64,000 nucleotides of DNA from contig RPFO01001628.1 in NCBI GenBank assembly GCA_009746045.1, positions 1-64,000 of the forward strand, written 5' to 3'. Below are positions 47,932 through 59,222 of this stretch, piece by piece. Both the position numbers and the translations under genes were made by a program. Origin of the DNA: Mesostigma viride (lineage: Eukaryota > Streptophyta > Mesostigmatophyceae > Mesostigmatales > Mesostigmataceae). Below the pieces are notes generated by a model. It was given only the letters and a program-made list of their open reading frames with translations. It did no database searches and was not told the DNA's origin. The stretch's first letter is position 1; every line of letters begins with the position of its first letter.

Positions 47932-50900
47932 GTGGATCTTCACATTGGCAAGGTGCTCACACGGGCGGCCTTTCGTGCAGCCTCTGAAGCTGCCCAGTTA
48001 GCCAATGTCACTACCCCAGTAGTCACCCCACCTGTTGAGAACCCTGACAATGCCACTGCACCTCAGGCTGTCACCCTGAAACTGTTAGCATACCAGATGC
48101 ACCGTGCATACGGGCATGAGGCCCAAGCCGAGGTAGAGGGGGCACACATGTTGGGGGCACCTTTATACAACGAGCTGAAGAATGTGCGTGCTCAGTGTCC
48201 TGCCTGCATCAAGATCAGGAAGAAGTCGCGTAGGCGGCATGCCAAGACTCCACCCTTGGAGCGAGGGTACCTTGTGGGGGATGTCATGCACATGGAAGGG
48301 GGGGACACCTATTTCATAGTCAAGGATAGGTTCAGCAAGGTCACCTACATTGAGCCGCTGCCCCACATGTATGAGGCTGACCTGCACAGGGCTATCAAGA
48401 TCAGCCTGGCTTTCTTTCATCCCGTAGTGGAGCTCATGCTAGACCAGCAGTTCCGCTGTGTGCAAGGTTTGCCGGGGATGGAGGCCGTGGTCATCGTGGG
48501 GCGTGAGGATCACGGCAATATGGGCATGATAGATCGCACTGTAAGCTATGTCAAGACTGTGGCAGCCAAGCGACAGGATAACCCACATGGCAAATCCTAC
48601 GCGGTCAAGACGGCGTGGTGCAAGGAGCTCATGCATGTGTGCAACCATAGGCACGTGCTTGATGTCAAGGGCTTTGGGCTAGTCACGCCTCGGGGGCTGT
48701 CAGCGGGCACCTACTCACCCGAGGTAGTAGAGGCATACCAGCAGCATCTACAGGATACCGCCGCCAAGCTGCGGCTCAAGGATGCCACGCTGCCTGATTT
48801 GTCTAGCGCTTTTGAGGTCGGGCAGTTGGTCATGTTCCACAAGGAGAGCTCGCCCAGCGGCAAACGGGGCACCATGCAGGGGCCTGGGGCCATCACAAAG
48901 TTAGACTGGCCGCTGCGGGTCATAGACATAGAGTGGAATGATCGGGTGTATAGGGTACCATGGGCATCGGTGGCAGGCTATAAGCAAGGGGATAGCATGG
49001 AGAGTGAGCTGGCAGCCAACAGGGCACTGGGGTGGGTAGTGAAGGATAATGCGCCTGTCGTAGCATCTGAGGTGGTACCCCACGGGTCGCTCCCAGGGGC
49101 AGACACAGCTACACCCCCCCCTCCCCTGGGCCCCAATATGACCCCGTGGATGGGTGGGATGAGGATGGGGTGGGTTTGACGGGACCTAGTGCACGTAGTG
49201 ACTCACCTCCTGTGCTAGCCACGGATAATGTGGGAGGCCCGCCTAGCGTGGCCTCGCCGGAGGGTCAGGGTCCTGCCCATGCGCCTCGCCCACCTAGGGA
49301 CCTGGCTTCAACGGTCACGGCCTTGTGGCGTGCTCAGGCGCTTAAAGCGAAAGCTGCATCAGGGGTGGCTCAGGTCAAAACTCTCTCACAGGGGGTCAGG
49401 CCGGTTAAGTCAGCCTTGTTTCCTACGTGTAGACCGTGGCAGCTGGTGGCTGTGGACACGCAAGCATCCGTGTCTATTATCTCTCGTCGGGCAGCCACCC
49501 TGTATCCAGTGCTAGAGTCGCCGTACAAATCGGTGACCGACTTTGCAGGCACTTCGGCATATCAAGTTACCGGGATGGTGGTGCTGCCGGTGTTGGGCAT
49601 TGACACGCCGTTTCACGTCGTGGATGGCTACGAGGATGTGGCCTTGCTGGGCGAACCTTTCGTATCATACCCGGGGTTCTCAGTGTCCGCTGACTTGCTG
49701 TCAGTCGCGGGGGTGGGCAGCATCCCGCTTCGCGAGTACCACGCTCCATTGGGGGTGGTGGTCGGGCAGCCCGGCGTCGTGCGGCGCTTACCGATGGCGG
49801 CGTTTTCCACACCGCCGCTCGTCCAGTCCATCATTCAGCCTCAGGATTGGCACCCGCGCAGCTTCGGCCTCCACTCACACTCACTGGCGGCGGATAGCCC
49901 TGTGACGTGGGAGCAACTTGTCCTGGACTGTCAAGATCCTCTCAAGTTTGCTTTGTGGCGCGACGCGTTCATTCGAGCCAAGGAGCAGTGGCGAGAGCGC
50001 GAGGTCTACCGAGGATTGGAGAGTGTGCCAGCCGGGGCCACGCGGTTGCGGTTGAAGTTCGTGCTCACCTACAAGCCGGACGAGACCAACTCTTCGGTGG
50101 TGTTCCGGGTAAGGCCCGTGGTCACGGAGACGAAGGGGTCCTCCCCGCTGGACGCCAAGGATCTTTATACCCCTGGGCTCAACCATGTTTCGCATCGGCT
50201 ACTGACGGTCATCTACTTGGGCAAGCGGAACGCGGGCAAGGACTACGGGATGTGGTGCGGTGACTTTCAGCGGGCATTCCTCCACAGCGACGCTGGGGTC
50301 GCGCAGCAAACATGGCAAGGCACCCGCTACGTGGTGAAGGTCCCGGTGGTCTGGCAGGATGGCACCATTGGCAGCGAGTATATCGAGCTGTTGACAGGGG
50401 TGGAGGGGCTGCAGAGCTCTCCCATCATCTTCCGCATTTCCGCGGAGGAGGTCTTGCAGAGCTTAGGGGCCACGTACCATCGCGCTGATCCTAACTTCTT
50501 TGTGGTCCCCACCGGCGTCCCTGGCGAGCCAGCCCTCTTCGTGTGGCATGGCGATGACTTCAAGCTGGTGGCACCTCGCACCTTTGCTACCCAGTTTCTT
50601 GCTGCAGTGGCGGCTAAGTTTCCCCTGGGCAGGGCGGTGGATCATGAGGAGGGTAAACCCGTGGTGTTTTGCGGCGTGCAGTCTACGTTGCAGCGGGATT
50701 CGCGTTCTGGCGAATGGGTCATGCACATGCAGGATAGCCGCAACTATGTGGTTGACCTGCTGGCCGACCTCCCGTCCCCGCTGTTGGCAACCCATGGGCC
50801 CTCGGTTAAGGGCAAGCTCGGGTGGTTGGCGGACACGGTGGCACCTGATTTGGCGGTGCTCGCTCGCCTGCCCGATGATGTGCTGGAAGGACTAGGGTCC

Positions 50901-51464
50901 ATTCATGTTCGGCGGCAGCTGGCCATGACGCCCGGCATTGTGCTTCGTGGGCTCGATTGCTCACAGCCGGTGCACCTCGAGATAGTGACGGATGCTAATC
51001 TAGAGACGCGCACAGTCAGCCAAGTGCGGGCCCGCATGGGGGCGCTGTTCTTTATCAGCAATGAGGGCCAGCCTGGCATGTTGTTAGATTGGTACTCGCG
51101 CTTGCACAGCCGCATTGCCACTAGCCCCAACACGGCTGAATGCCGGGGCATTGTTTCAGCTATCTCACATGGCATGTGGCTGCGGTACTTGCTGGGTTGG
51201 GTATTTGGCTCGTGTGGGTTCACTCTTCACTGGACTAGCACGGTGCACACTGACTCACAAAGTTGTTTGGCCTTCCTTGACAATCCCTATGCGCGGTCAC
51301 AGGACGTTGATTACCTCGTACTCGCTGAGGCGGCCTCCTGCGTCACGCGTCTCCAGCACATCGCGGATGAACTCAATCCCGCGGATGCACTCACCAAGGA
51401 GGCGCGGGAGGCTGCCCCGCAGTACGCAGTGTTGCGCAAGCGCATGACGATGCAACACCCGTGA
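47932..51464 (+). CDS. Integrase, protease, reverse transcriptase and RNase H region of element B
   Basis: Domains in order: an integrase with its zinc-binding N-terminus (HRAYGHEAQAEV, CPAC) and core (GDVMHMEGGDTYFIVKDRFS); an aspartic protease (AVDTQASVSIIS, LLGEPFVSYPG); a Copia-type reverse transcriptase (GATRLRLKFV, LFVWHGDD); and RNase H (AECRGIVSAI, HTDSQSCLAFLDNP, LNPADALTK). The order differs from the usual protease-integrase-reverse transcriptase layout of Copia. Overlapping frames with read-through or frameshift expression are usual in this superfamily. Confidence 0.8.
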
Positions 51465-51841
51465 GCCACACAGGGTTACGGCTCGGGCGCTTTATGAATA
51501 CAGCCATAACTCACCCTGTGTTGCTAGCATTCACGAATATCATGGTGGTAGTTTTTTTGCTTGTCCTGACCATACCCTAGCCACGTTGGACGGTGCCTTG
51601 GGCCCGTCGGCGGGTCACTGGTCCTAATAAATGGGTCACCTTTTGTCTGGTGGCATAGTTGTTTTTTTCTCGATACTTATTACATCACTATTCATGTGTG
51701 ATCACAAGGGCGCGGGTCGATACCGTGGTGATTTTGACGGCCTTGAGGCCCCCTTGAGTTCCCTACCTTAGAGGGTTTTGTATGGTCTGCATTTGATGTA
51801 ATTATTTTGATAATTAATCAAAGAACAAAAGAGTATGTCGG

Positions 51842-52186
51842 AGTTGAGTAACTCTAGAGCCCTAGGATCTGGCTCTGAGTTCCCCATGTCCGTCCGCACG
51901 CCTTCCGCTAGCGTCCGCTCAGCCGCCGGCTATAATCCGGCGGTCCGATGCGGGCGACCGGTCTAAGGGCGGCGCCTAGGGCCGGCGCCACCTAGGCCCC
52001 AGTCCGGGGCCTTATCCGGGTCAGTACGGACGGCTAGCTTGTCCCACGGTTACGGCTAACCGGATAGGGTTTGCTGGCTAAGACATAAACCAGTGGTGGG
52101 CCAGCTCCGACAGCAGTTCTCTGTGTTCACCTTATCCCAAGCTCAACGTGACCGACCGCCATAGCTGAGCCGGTCGGGCTTTAACT
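51842..52186 (+). repeat. 3' long terminal repeat of element B
   Basis: Matches 45134-45482; 345 bp. It is preceded by about 375 bases (51465-51841) of non-coding 3' region ending in purine-rich sequence. Confidence 0.9.
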
Positions 52187-52689
52187 GGCTTAATGTTGCT
52201 AGTGTGCCCTGGCTGCTCGAGCCTGTCGCACGGCTGGCTGCGTCGAGGGCCGCCGCAGTCAGAGCATTGCCATTCCGTGCCGTCACCGTCTTCTGCGTGC
52301 CTGAAAATATGCGTACAGATGCCGTGCAGGACCTTGCCACATCGGCCGGCGCATTGGTGGTTTGCACCGGCCAAAAAATCTGCTTTCATGGCACCAGATT
52401 TCTTTCCTAGCACCCATTTCCTACAATCGTCCCCGGCATAACACAAATCAATCAATTCCTCGATCCATGTCATCACTTCGGCTAATAATCAGCATCAGGC
52501 ATAGTTCCCGTGGCTAGTGCCCATCATTCTTTCCACCTTGAGCGGGGCGAAGTCACGAATTCAAGCGCTAAGTGCATTTGAATCAAGCGGGAACTGGGTG
52601 ACTCTACTGCTTGAAGACGTGCAGCTCCAAGGCATGCAATTGATGCAATGTATCAAAGATACGATACGCAAAGTTCAGGTGTTCAGGTG

Positions 52690-53108
52690 AAGACGTGAAG
52701 ACGTGAAGACGTGAAGACGTGAAGACGTGGTGAAGACAGGTGAAGACGCGGTGAAGACGTGAAGACGTGAAGACGTGAAGACACGATACGGCAAGTTCAG
52801 GTGAAGTCACGAAGACGTGAAGACACGATACGGCACGTTCAGGTGAAGACGTGAAGACGTGAAGACGTGAAGACGTGAAGCCGTGAAGCCGTGGTGAAGA
52901 CAGGTGAAGACGCAGTGAAGACGTGAAGACGTGAAGACGTGCATGCAAGGTATCAAAGATACGATACGCCGCAAGTTCAGGTGAAGTCGTGAAGACGTGA
53001 AGACGTGAAGACGTGAAGACGTGAAGACGTGAAGACGTGAAGACGTGAAGACGTGAAGACGTGAAGACGTGAAGACGTGAAGACGTGAAGACGTGAAGAC
53101 GTGAAGAC
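52690..53108. repeat. 9-bp minisatellite (GAAGACGTG)n with interspersed longer units
   Basis: GAAGACGTG repeats in blocks broken by ACGATACGGCAAGTTCAGGT-like segments. The minus strand reads Leu-His-Val-Phe-Thr-Ser-Ser, an artefact of the repeat. Confidence 0.9.
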
Positions 53109-53214
53109 CAGGACTGTCACGTGAAGACTGGGACGTGAAGACAAGTTGCAGCACTCGATCGGCCGCAGCAGTCGCACGCAGGTAGAAACGAGTATTGCTG
53201 CTTGAATCTGTGAA

Positions 53215-53605
53215 GACCCCATCGAATGTAAAACAGGTTTTTCGTAAAGAAATCCGATTTGTGGGCGGGCTTTACATATTGCTTCTGTCCAAGCACTACC
53301 GGATGTAAAACAGTATACTTCTTGAAGAAATCAGTTGGGGCTTTGTTGGGCGTCACATGTGACCGATGGGCGGAGTTTCCTGCTTCTGTGAAGGCGCCAT
53401 CGAATGTAGATCAGTAGATTTTCTAAAGAAATCTGAGTTGTGGGTGGGGCCTTTATTGCTTGTGTCCATCCACCACCGGATGTAGAACAGTAGACTTATT
53501 GAAGAAATCAGTTTGGGGCTTTGTTGGGCGCCACATTTGAGCGGTGGGCGGGGTTTCTTGCTTCTGTCCAAGCACCACCGGGTGTAATACAGTAGATTTC
53601 CTATT
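53215..53605. repeat. Diverged ~75-bp tandem repeat, about five copies, before the transposase-like gene
   Basis: Units share CACC(G/A)GATGTA(A/G)AACAGTA, GAAGAAATC and GGGGCTTTGTTGGGCG blocks. They run to within about 10 bases of the ATG at 53609. Confidence 0.7.
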
Positions 53606-54489
53606 AACATGGATGAAGAATGGGATGTGCCAGACCTGGTGGATTAGGATGCGAGTTCTGGAGCTAGTTGGGGCGTGGATTCTGACGGCTCTGACGACGA
53701 CCTGCTTCACACGGAAATGGGGCCCGGCACGTCTTCCTGTCGAGCGAAGCGCAGTGGGAAGAAAGATGGCGCCCGGCTTCTCGCCTCCAAATTGCAGTCC
53801 GTTGACAAGGACATCGCCAAGGCCAGGAGTTGCGGTCCGACTTGTGGGGAGCATTGCCTCGAGAAGGTGGGCACCTTCCTTACCGATACTAGGTCGTGGA
53901 CTGCCTTTCGAGAGTTCCTGTACAACCAAACGGACAAGCAGCGCATGGCCTCCCTTTGCGACGTGATCCGGTCGGCCGGCGTGGGCAACATCGAGGTAGA
54001 ATCCCCTGCCGACGGTGGCCGTTACAACGGAAGTACATCATTATCGGCCCTAAGTTTACACGTGGACGTGGTGATTGCGGGGTGCATGTACACCGTCACC
54101 GGTTGTGCATCTGCCATCCGGAAGATGGCCGGCGTTACCCGGCCCTTGGAACAATCTGGTGGCGTCGGTCGTGTCGGCGAAGGAGTATTTCCTGACCGTG
54201 CATCCCAACGACCTAGCGACTTTCGGTGTGGTCTGGAGCACGCACCAACTGAGCGTGATGCTCGGGGGCGTTCGGAGGTTGGCCAACACGCAGCAATGTG
54301 GATGCACGAGTTGGTGCAGCAGATCACAGACCATGACCCGACTCATGCTGGCGTTGTCTTCATGGACGTCATGTCCATCAAGGAGATGCACGCCATGTAC
54401 GTTGAAGACGTGGTGGCAGAAGCGGGGGAAGGGGCCAAGGTGCTAGGCTACAACGCATTCTACCGCATCTGGCGCACCTACTGCAAAGG

Positions 54490-55150
54490 CGACTGCCGGC
54501 GGCGGCGCAGCCGGCACGCGGCGGGGCGGGGCAGTCGGCGGGCATGCAGCGGGGCGGCGCAGCCGGTGCGCGGCGGGGCGGGGCATGCAGTCGGCGGGCG
54601 GTGGGGCGGGGCAGTCGGCGCGCGGCGGGCCAGTGGCGCAGCCGGCGCGCGCGGGCGGCGGGCCGGCGCAGCCGGCACCCGGCGGGGCGGGGCAGTCGAC
54701 GGGCGGCGGGGCGGGGCAGCCGGTGCGCGGCGGGGCGGCGCCGTCGGCGGGCGGCGAGGTGGCGCAGCCAGCGCGCAGCGAGGTGGCACCGGCGGCGCAG
54801 CCGGCATGCGGCGGGGCGGGGCAGTCGACGGGCGGCGGGGCAGGGTCGTCGGCGCGCGGGGGGCCAGCGGCGCTGCCGGTGCGCGCGGGCGGTGGGCCGG
54901 CGCACCTGGCATGCGGTGGGTCGGGGCTGTCGACGGGCGGCGGGGCGGGGCAGTCGACGCGGGCGGCGGGGCAGGGCCGTCGGCGCGCGGGGGGCCAGCG
55001 GCGCTGCCGGCGCGCGTGGGCGGCGGGCCGGCGCAGCTGGCATGCGGCGGGGCGGGGCTGTCGACGGGCTACGGGGCGGAGCAGCCGGCGCGCGGCGGGC
55101 CGGCGGCGCAGCCGGCGGGCGGCGGAGCGGCACAGCCGGTGCCTGAAAAA
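54490..55150. repeat. GC-rich degenerate minisatellite
   Basis: Irregular units built on GGCGGGGCGGGGCAGTCG and GCGCAGCCGGCGCGC. All six frames stay largely open through it. Confidence 0.8.
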
Positions 55151-55474
55151 CGCGGTCGCTCAATGAAGGTGCACCATGCATGCCGTCTTCTTCCAGGTAC
55201 AGGGCAACACAGAGACCTGGTTGTCCTACCGGACCACGGAGTCCCAAAAGACGCCGTGGCAGCCCGCGGGGACTCGACAGGAAGGCGCGCCACGGTGCGG
55301 GAAGGCGATGACACAGCCTTACAAGTTTGATGCGGAGGGGCGGCCGCTGTTTGGCGTCCGACTTGTGGATCCAGACCGCATTCCGATGTTGCAGGACACC
55401 CCAGCCTTCGCACCATTGAACATGGAGTTTCTGGGGAAGGAGCTGGAGTCGATCAAAACAAGGGACTCGAGAAG

Positions 55475-56163
55475 TGTTGCGTGCCCGACCCTTAAGGAAC
55501 GGGCGCAACAATGGAATAAATTATGTATGTTGGCTTGTTGTCATAGTCCGTAGGACTTTGGGACTCATTTCGGGACTTAATTTGGGAATTGTCCCTTGTT
55601 GGTCAGGACTTTTGTATGGAACTATGATAGTTTGTGTGCATGATTCGGACCAGTTATTTTGGGCCTAGGTTGATGTATGCGATCTTCTAGGGGCCGGTGC
55701 AGTCGCGCCGCGCTGCGTACTTTATAGCTGGTTGAGATATTGTACTCATGCGTGGATTCTGTAGCCTGGCGAGGGTCGATGTCGACCCGAGGATCAGTTG
55801 TGTGGACTGCATGTTTCGGAGTTCTCTGGTCGGCGCCATGTCGGCGCCTCTTGCCAGCTTGGTGGCAGACCTAGCTAGGTGAAATTGGTCCGAGGACGAG
55901 AGTCTCGTCCTCTTGGTTTGATGAATGTTAAGTGCGATGAAGCCTACACATTAAACCTGGGGCAACTATCCATTTGTAATTGGTCTTGCTAGCCATTATA
56001 AGTGTGTATTAATTAGCTTGGCATCAAGTCGCGGTGCCAGATATCTCACGACCCCAGTCGTGAAGCGCAATCTGCATTAGGCCACCTTGATTCTTCCTCT
56101 TACCGGCACAGTTGATCTTTCGCGACGTAGCTCAGGTTTAGGTGTAAATCTGGGTCCGTTACA
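55475..56163 (+). repeat. 5' long terminal repeat of the Gypsy-like element
   Basis: 689 bp with TG...CA ends; pairs with 62413-63095. Confidence 0.92.
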
Positions 56164-56164
56164 C

Positions 56165-56175
56165 TGGTATCGGAG
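56165..56175 (+). promoter_or_regulatory. Primer-binding site of the Gypsy-like element
   Basis: TGGTATCGGAG begins two bases after the 5' terminal repeat. It closely resembles TGGTATCAGAGC, the initiator-methionine tRNA site common in plant Ty3/Gypsy elements. Confidence 0.75.
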
Positions 56176-57373
56176 GTTTGTGTTGCTGGCAAGGTTAATT
56201 AGCTAACTCTCGCAGAGAGAGCTAGTGTAGCCAGTTAGGAAGACCAAGGCGGAGCTTGGTGTAGATAGAGGTTCCATTATTCAACGACCGCTGGACAGGT
56301 CGGCGGCAATCCCGCAAGGGATTCAACGACGACCTAGACGGCGAGCGGCCAGTAAGGAATACTCGGCGGGATCAGCAGCGATCCCGTGGTGTTGGGCTGC
56401 CGACGGTAGCGGCTAAAGCCCCAGTTTTCAACGACACCCGGTGGCGGCCAGAGCTCCGGCTTTCAACGACACCAGGTGGCGGCCAGAACTCAGGGGTTTC
56501 AACGATACTGACGGCAGTAAGGCATCGGTAAAGCAATATATATAGAAGTCCTTCTTGTCCTTCCTGTCTTACCCACGCGCGTAGAAACGGGGTTTCTGTT
56601 TTCTGTCGTGCTCTGTATTCATGTCTGTGCTTGTTGGTGAATGGGTTGCCCCGGAGGCAGACCTTCGTGAGCTGTGGGCGGACCCCCGGATCGAGGGCAT
56701 TGAACGCTGCTTACAGCTCGAGGGTAGTTACCGGCTGGCCGTTGCCTTACTGTGTTGCCGGTAGCTGTACCTCAACGTTTTTCGTACTGTCTGTGAACGT
56801 CCTGTTTCTGCCTTGTGTTTCTCTCTCGCTGTGAGCACGTCACCTGCACGTAGAGGTATCCTGGGTGGGCTTTCCTCCCTTCTTTCCCCCCCCCTTGCAT
56901 TGCATGCTTCAATACCGTGTGATATTGCTTTATACCTAATCGGTAGTTCATGGGAACCTCTCGCAGCAGACGTAATAATGAAGGAGGATATAGACGTGTT
57001 AATCAAGGAGGTAGATCCCAATACCTATACAATGCAGTAGCACAGTCGACGGGGCCACAGGCCAACCAGGAATTTTCTATAGTTGGGCTGCATGTAGTAA
57101 TCATATCAAGGATAAAGTGTGACACCCAGCGTCGTTAGCTAGGTAGCAGGGATTTAATACATTAGCGGAGGCAGATCAGTTTATTAAGGATAATATGCCC
57201 CTCCCAGAAGGGCTGCACCAGCATAGGAGTGTCACCCAGATCCCAGCACAGGATGTGTTGCGTGCACTGGAGCAGCTTCACCTGGGCCCATCCTCTAGGG
57301 CATAAGCACCACTCTCACTACTATATACAAGTATACAGTGATACTGCCTACTAGCTCAGCTACAATAGTTAGC

Positions 57374-58660
57374 TGAGTGCTCTCCCCATATCTATTCATC
57401 ATTATGGTGGACTATATTATGCGGCGTGCACAAGCCCGCTTCGCCCGGGTGGAGGGGCGCCCGCCGGGGATCGAGATCACGGAGTACGCCAGCTACGGCG
57501 GGGTTGACCCACCCTACCGCCTGAGCGATCTGATCTACGCTGATGACACGACACTCGTGGAAACCCCAGAGTCAGCCCAACTGTGGCTAGACAGCTTATC
57601 ACTGGAAGCGCGGGCGGTGGGGCTTATGATCAGCAAGAAAACGGAGGTCATGGCCATCGGCTTCCCTGCTGGGATAGCCCCACCCACCCTCCTCTTGCTG
57701 GACGGCAGCCCCGTCCCCGACTCGCTTCAAGCTCCTTGGCAGCTGGCTTCCCTCCATGCACGGCCGACGACATCAACACCCGCATTGGCCAGGCCTGGGC
57801 GGCCCTCCGCCGCCTCGACAGGTTCTGGACCTGTCGCTACCTGAGTGAGCGACGCAAGCGCATTCTGTTCAAGGCCCTTGTCCTCAGCATCCTCCTTTAT
57901 GGCTGCGAGGCGTGGACCCTGGACCAGGCGCTGAGCCAGCAGCTTGACGGCTCCGTCACTCGAATGCTCCGTCATATCCTCGGCGTCCGCTACCAAGAAC
58001 GCCGCACCCGGGCCGAGCTCTACTGCGAGCTCCCTCTTGTCACCCATACCATCCGACACCGCCGCCTCCTCTTTGCCGGCCATCTTGCCCGCACAGACCA
58101 GGTGAATACCGATGTGGGCCCTGCCGGGGGGCTTAAGACGGGCCAACCAGGTAGACACCTCCTCCTATGGCAGGGTCCGGCCCTTGTCCCATCGCAAACC
58201 ACTGGCAAACTTGCGCGCGCCGGGCACCGGCGCGGCACGACCCGGACCTATGTGACACAACTGCTTGAAGATGCAGGGCTTCTGGGACTATCCGTACTCC
58301 GCGCCCGCATGATTGACAAGGAGAAATGGGCTGCCATCTGCGATAAGCACCTTCCCGAGGGGTATGCTCCTGTTTTCTCCCCACGGGCCCCGCGGCCCGT
58401 TGCTAGCCAGGGTAGAAGTCCGCTGGTGGAGGTTATTGGTCCTGAGGATAGCCGCTACACTACCGCCTCGTCTGCCATTACAGTAGAGGACAGCTCGGAT
58501 GACTGATGAGGATTACATCCCCATCTAGTGCTTAGCGGTTGGGGGATGATGCAGACGATATTTGTGTAAACTTTTGTGTAATTATTTTTCTAATGAGATT
58601 AGCATAGTACTCCGTGGCATGCCTTGCGCATGACACGCAAGTACTTACTTACTTACTTAC
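57374..58660 (+). mobile_element. 5'-truncated LINE with 10-bp target duplication, inside the Gypsy-like element
   Basis: AATAGTTAGC lies on both sides (57364-57373 and 58661-58670). The insert begins inside the reverse transcriptase. It has LSDLIYADDTTLVETPESAQ (the catalytic YADD motif) and then, in another frame, RIGQAWAALRRLDRFWT, FKALVLSILLYGCEAW and HRRLLFAGHLARTDQ. The frame stops at 58506 and the insert ends in (ACTT)n. The short-repeat tail recalls RTE-like LINEs; this clade is a guess. The frame change near 57740 makes this copy inactive. Confidence 0.85.
57583..58506 (+). CDS. LINE polyprotein C-terminal frame
   Basis: A 307-residue open frame covers the thumb and C-terminal part of a LINE reverse transcriptase polyprotein. 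The meaningful part starts near DDINTRIGQAW; the beginning of the frame is out of register with the YADD-containing frame (57377-57844). No restriction-like endonuclease is present, so the intact family is presumably of the AP-endonuclease type. The same protein region is found decayed at 22265-22732 and 26930-27736. Confidence 0.7.
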   Translation: MARQLITGSAGGGAYDQQENGGHGHRLPCWDSPTHPPLAGRQPRPRLASSSLAAGFPPCTADDINTRIGQAWAALRRLDRFWTCRYLSERRKRILFKALVLSILLYGCEAWTLDQALSQQLDGSVTRMLRHILGVRYQERRTRAELYCELPLVTHTIRHRRLLFAGHLARTDQVNTDVGPAGGLKTGQPGRHLLLWQGPALVPSQTTGKLARAGHRRGTTRTYVTQLLEDAGLLGLSVLRARMIDKEKWAAICDKHLPEGYAPVFSPRAPRPVASQGRSPLVEVIGPEDSRYTTASSAITVEDSSDD

Positions 58661-58776
58661 AATAGTTAGCAGATAATATATAATTACTATTAGAAGTAAG
58701 ATTGTGGCTTCCTCTTCTCTCTCTTGCTTGCCTGTGTTGGGGAGGTACTGGTGCTGGTACGGTACTAGGGCCCAAA

Positions 58777-59123
58777 ATGCCCTCTAGGAAGCGAGGTGGT
58801 GGTAATGCACAGCCCCCGAAGGGCCGTAGAGAGACACAGTCCCCGGAGGACAATAGCAGGGAAGAACAAGAAATAGCTAGCACATCTAGTCAGAGTTCCA
58901 GTGCCAGGGTCCCGGAGATCCGAGGCAGCCGCTAGGGTTACCGCAGAACGGCAGACGACCCTGGAGTCGCAGCTAGAGCAAGTTGCCCTAGGGTTTGATC
59001 AGCAACAGCAGTCGCCGCAGCGACAGCCTCAGTCTCAGCAGTCGCCGCAGCGACAGCCTCAGTCTCAGCAGTCGCGCCGCAGCGACAGCCTCAGTCTCAG
59101 CAGTCTCCGCCGTCGCGACAGAC

Positions 59124-59222
<99 letters not shown>

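Larger units (their letters stand above)
45134..52186 (+). mobile_element. Ty1/Copia-like LTR retrotransposon B
   Basis: Long terminal repeats lie at 45134-45482 and 51842-52186 and are identical by eye except for one short length difference. GGCTT flanks both sides (45129-45133 and 52187-52191). The parts are gag with a CCHC knuckle (CERCFGRRHVRDDC), integrase, aspartic protease (AVDTQASVSIIS), reverse transcriptase and RNase H (HTDSQSCLAFLDNP). As in fossil A, integrase precedes protease. The termini are AGTT...AACT instead of TG...CA. It looks nearly whole apart from an 882-bp inserted element between gag and integrase (47038-47919). Very young, given the near-identical terminal repeats. 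Confidence 0.9.
44058..52476 (-). pseudogene. Minus-strand gene with PHD-like finger, split by Copia-like element B
   Basis: Pieces lie at 52476-52192 and 45133-44058, on either side of element B and its GGCTT duplication. The first encodes a Cys/His cluster (CAGRCGKVLHGIC, then WQCSDC), which ends like a PHD finger (H-x2-C ... W-x-C-x2-C). The second encodes an acidic repeat (DDAAARAEDDF), then MTDVVCMVVDRDPATGHIPG and a basic tail (RPKRNIKAKSSQLAEKRRQ). A GT donor at about 44434-44433 and an acceptor before GPAAAVRS suggest an intron. The family is unknown; it may be host chromatin-type or part of a DNA transposon. The tail runs up to the gag-like region of fossil A, so a link with that element cannot be excluded. 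Confidence 0.4.

Noticed and set aside
54378-55511. 377-codon minus-strand Arg/Pro/Ala-rich protein
   Set aside because: Antisense of the GC-rich minisatellite in the transposase-like gene.
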